Below are positions 5,168 through 5,977 of a stretch of 5,977 nucleotides of DNA, piece by piece. The number at the start of each line of letters is the position of its first letter. Within the stretch, counting starts at the first letter, position 1. The stretch covers positions 1 through 5,977 of the forward strand of contig DPSI01000022.1 in the NCBI GenBank assembly GCA_003527165.1. The letters run 5' to 3'. The translations under genes were made by a program, and so were the position numbers. The notes under the pieces are model-generated. The model worked only from the letters and a program-made list of their open reading frames with translations, was not told the origin of the DNA and searched no databases. The stretch is from Pseudomonas sp. Lineage in GTDB: Bacteria > Pseudomonadota > Gammaproteobacteria > Pseudomonadales > Pseudomonadaceae.

Positions 5168-5977
5168 ATGAAAGGCAAATCCTTGGCATGGATATTTTCC
5201 GCCGCTTTGGCGGGGACTGGGCTGGGCGGTGTGGCTCAGGCGCAAGAACAGTTCGTGACCATCGGTACCGGTGGCCAGACGGGCGTCTACTACGTGGCCG
5301 GACAGTCGATCTGCCGCTTTGTCAACCGTAACGCCGAGGACCTGAAGTGCAACGCGCCGGCCAGCGGCGGCGGCGTGGCCAACGTCAACGGCCTGCGCAG
5401 CGGCGAATTCAACTTCGGCATCATGCAATCGGACCATCAGTACAAGGCGATGGAAGGTCTGGAGCCGTTCAAGAATGAAGGCGCGATGGACGACATCCGC
5501 GCGGTCTTCTCGCTGCAGAGCGAAGTCTTCACCGTGCTGGCGCGTCGTGACGCCAACATCAAAGGCCTGGACGATCTCAAGGGCAAGCGCGTCAACATCG
5601 GCAACCCCGGTTCCGGTCAGCGTGACACCCTCGAAGAGATCATGAAGGAGAAGGGCTGGGACAAATCGGTCTTTAGCCTCGCCGCAGAGCTCAAGCCGGC
5701 CGAGCAGGCGAGCGCCCTGGGCGACAACAACATCGATGCCATGACCTACTTCGTCGGTCATCCCAACGGCGCGATCCAGGAAGCCACCACCACCGTCGAC
5801 GCCGTTCTGGTGCCGATCACCGGTCCGGAAATCGACAAGCTGCTGTCCGAAAAGAGCTACTACACCAAGGCCGAAATCCCGGGTGGCATGTACAAGGGCA
5901 ACGACAGCGCCACCCAGTCGATCGGCGGTAAGGCGGTGCTTTCGACCACCTCCAAGGTCGACGCGGATGTGGTCTAC
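5168..5977 (+). CDS. TAXI-family TRAP transporter solute-binding protein (3' end outside window)
   Basis: Periplasmic binding protein of the TAXI branch of TRAP transporters, which use a sodium or proton gradient to import carboxylates or related anions through a fused DctQM-type permease. The first 270 residues are visible, and the family is usually 310-330, so little is missing. Residues 1-25 are a signal peptide (cleavage after AQA). The mature start has TIGTGGQTGVYYVAGQSIC (31-49), the hallmark ligand-loop region. C49 and C61 are spaced as in TAXI proteins with a disulfide. RVNIGNPGSGQRDT (141-154) is a second family motif that lines the ligand pocket, and GHPNGAI (197-203) and IPGGMYKG (237-244) follow. 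The start is fixed by TAAGGAG seven bases before the ATG. The permease gene would be expected beyond 5977. The substrate is unknown: dicarboxylates or glutamate are known for relatives, and the nearby tctDE makes a carboxylate plausible. The upstream region carries a box shared with tctD. Confidence 0.9.
   Translation, partial: MKGKSLAWIFSAALAGTGLGGVAQAQEQFVTIGTGGQTGVYYVAGQSICRFVNRNAEDLKCNAPASGGGVANVNGLRSGEFNFGIMQSDHQYKAMEGLEPFKNEGAMDDIRAVFSLQSEVFTVLARRDANIKGLDDLKGKRVNIGNPGSGQRDTLEEIMKEKGWDKSVFSLAAELKPAEQASALGDNNIDAMTYFVGHPNGAIQEATTTVDAVLVPITGPEIDKLLSEKSYYTKAEIPGGMYKGNDSATQSIGGKAVLSTTSKVDADVVY

Noticed and set aside
5093..5761. Minus-strand 222-codon frame opposite the TAXI gene
   Set aside because: It is entirely antisense to a clearly recognisable TAXI protein and covers its promoter. 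Its translation shows no family pattern.
1..5977. CRISPR arrays, tRNA or rRNA genes, insertion sequences, defence or phage genes
   Set aside because: No regularly spaced repeats, transposase motifs, cloverleaf-type sequence or terminal inverted repeats were seen. The window is ordinary transport and signalling genes, so no new defence-type system is claimed.

Overview
The window looks like the chromosome of a Pseudomonas-type gammaproteobacterium (Pseudomonas sensu lato, possibly Stutzerimonas). The grounds are high G+C, strong GC-rich codon preference, and a recognisable tctC - opdH - tctD - tctE order that matches the tricarboxylate uptake locus of P. aeruginosa. The genus is an inference; no rRNA or other marker gene is present.

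Left end (1-762): the first 84 codons of tctC run leftward. TctC is the periplasmic binding protein of a tripartite tricarboxylate transporter. Just upstream of it, where an outer-membrane OprD-family porin gene (opdH) belongs, lies a roughly 300-bp wreck of that gene. It keeps a ribosome site, a signal peptide, a mature N-terminus readable across two frames, and the last 14 codons with the stop; everything between has been deleted. The 175 bp between the dead porin and tctD holds two inverted repeats and a TTTC-N7-TTTC direct repeat.

Centre (763-2833): tctD (OmpR-family response regulator) and tctE (membrane sensor histidine kinase) overlap by 8 bp and form an operon. Both look intact, with all catalytic residues present.

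Right of centre (2835-4736, minus strand): an intact diguanylate cyclase faces tctE with a single base between the two stop codons. It has a signal peptide, a 7TMR-DISM extracellular domain, seven membrane helices, a coiled coil and a GGEEF domain with an RxxD inhibition site. A sigma70-like promoter fixes its start at 4736 rather than at an upstream TTG.

Right end (4737-5977): a 431-bp divergent intergenic region leads into a TAXI-family solute-binding protein, open at the window edge, the periplasmic component of a TRAP-type carboxylate transporter.

How the parts fit: TctE would sense a (tri)carboxylate and TctD would activate uptake genes. The most interesting signal is that the same 15-bp tandem box (TTTCGCnnGGnTTTC) lies 32 bp upstream of a GCTA(C/G)ACT -10-like octamer in front of both tctD and the TAXI gene. 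This suggests that TctD may control itself and also the neighbouring TRAP system. No mobile element, CRISPR array, tRNA or rRNA was seen.
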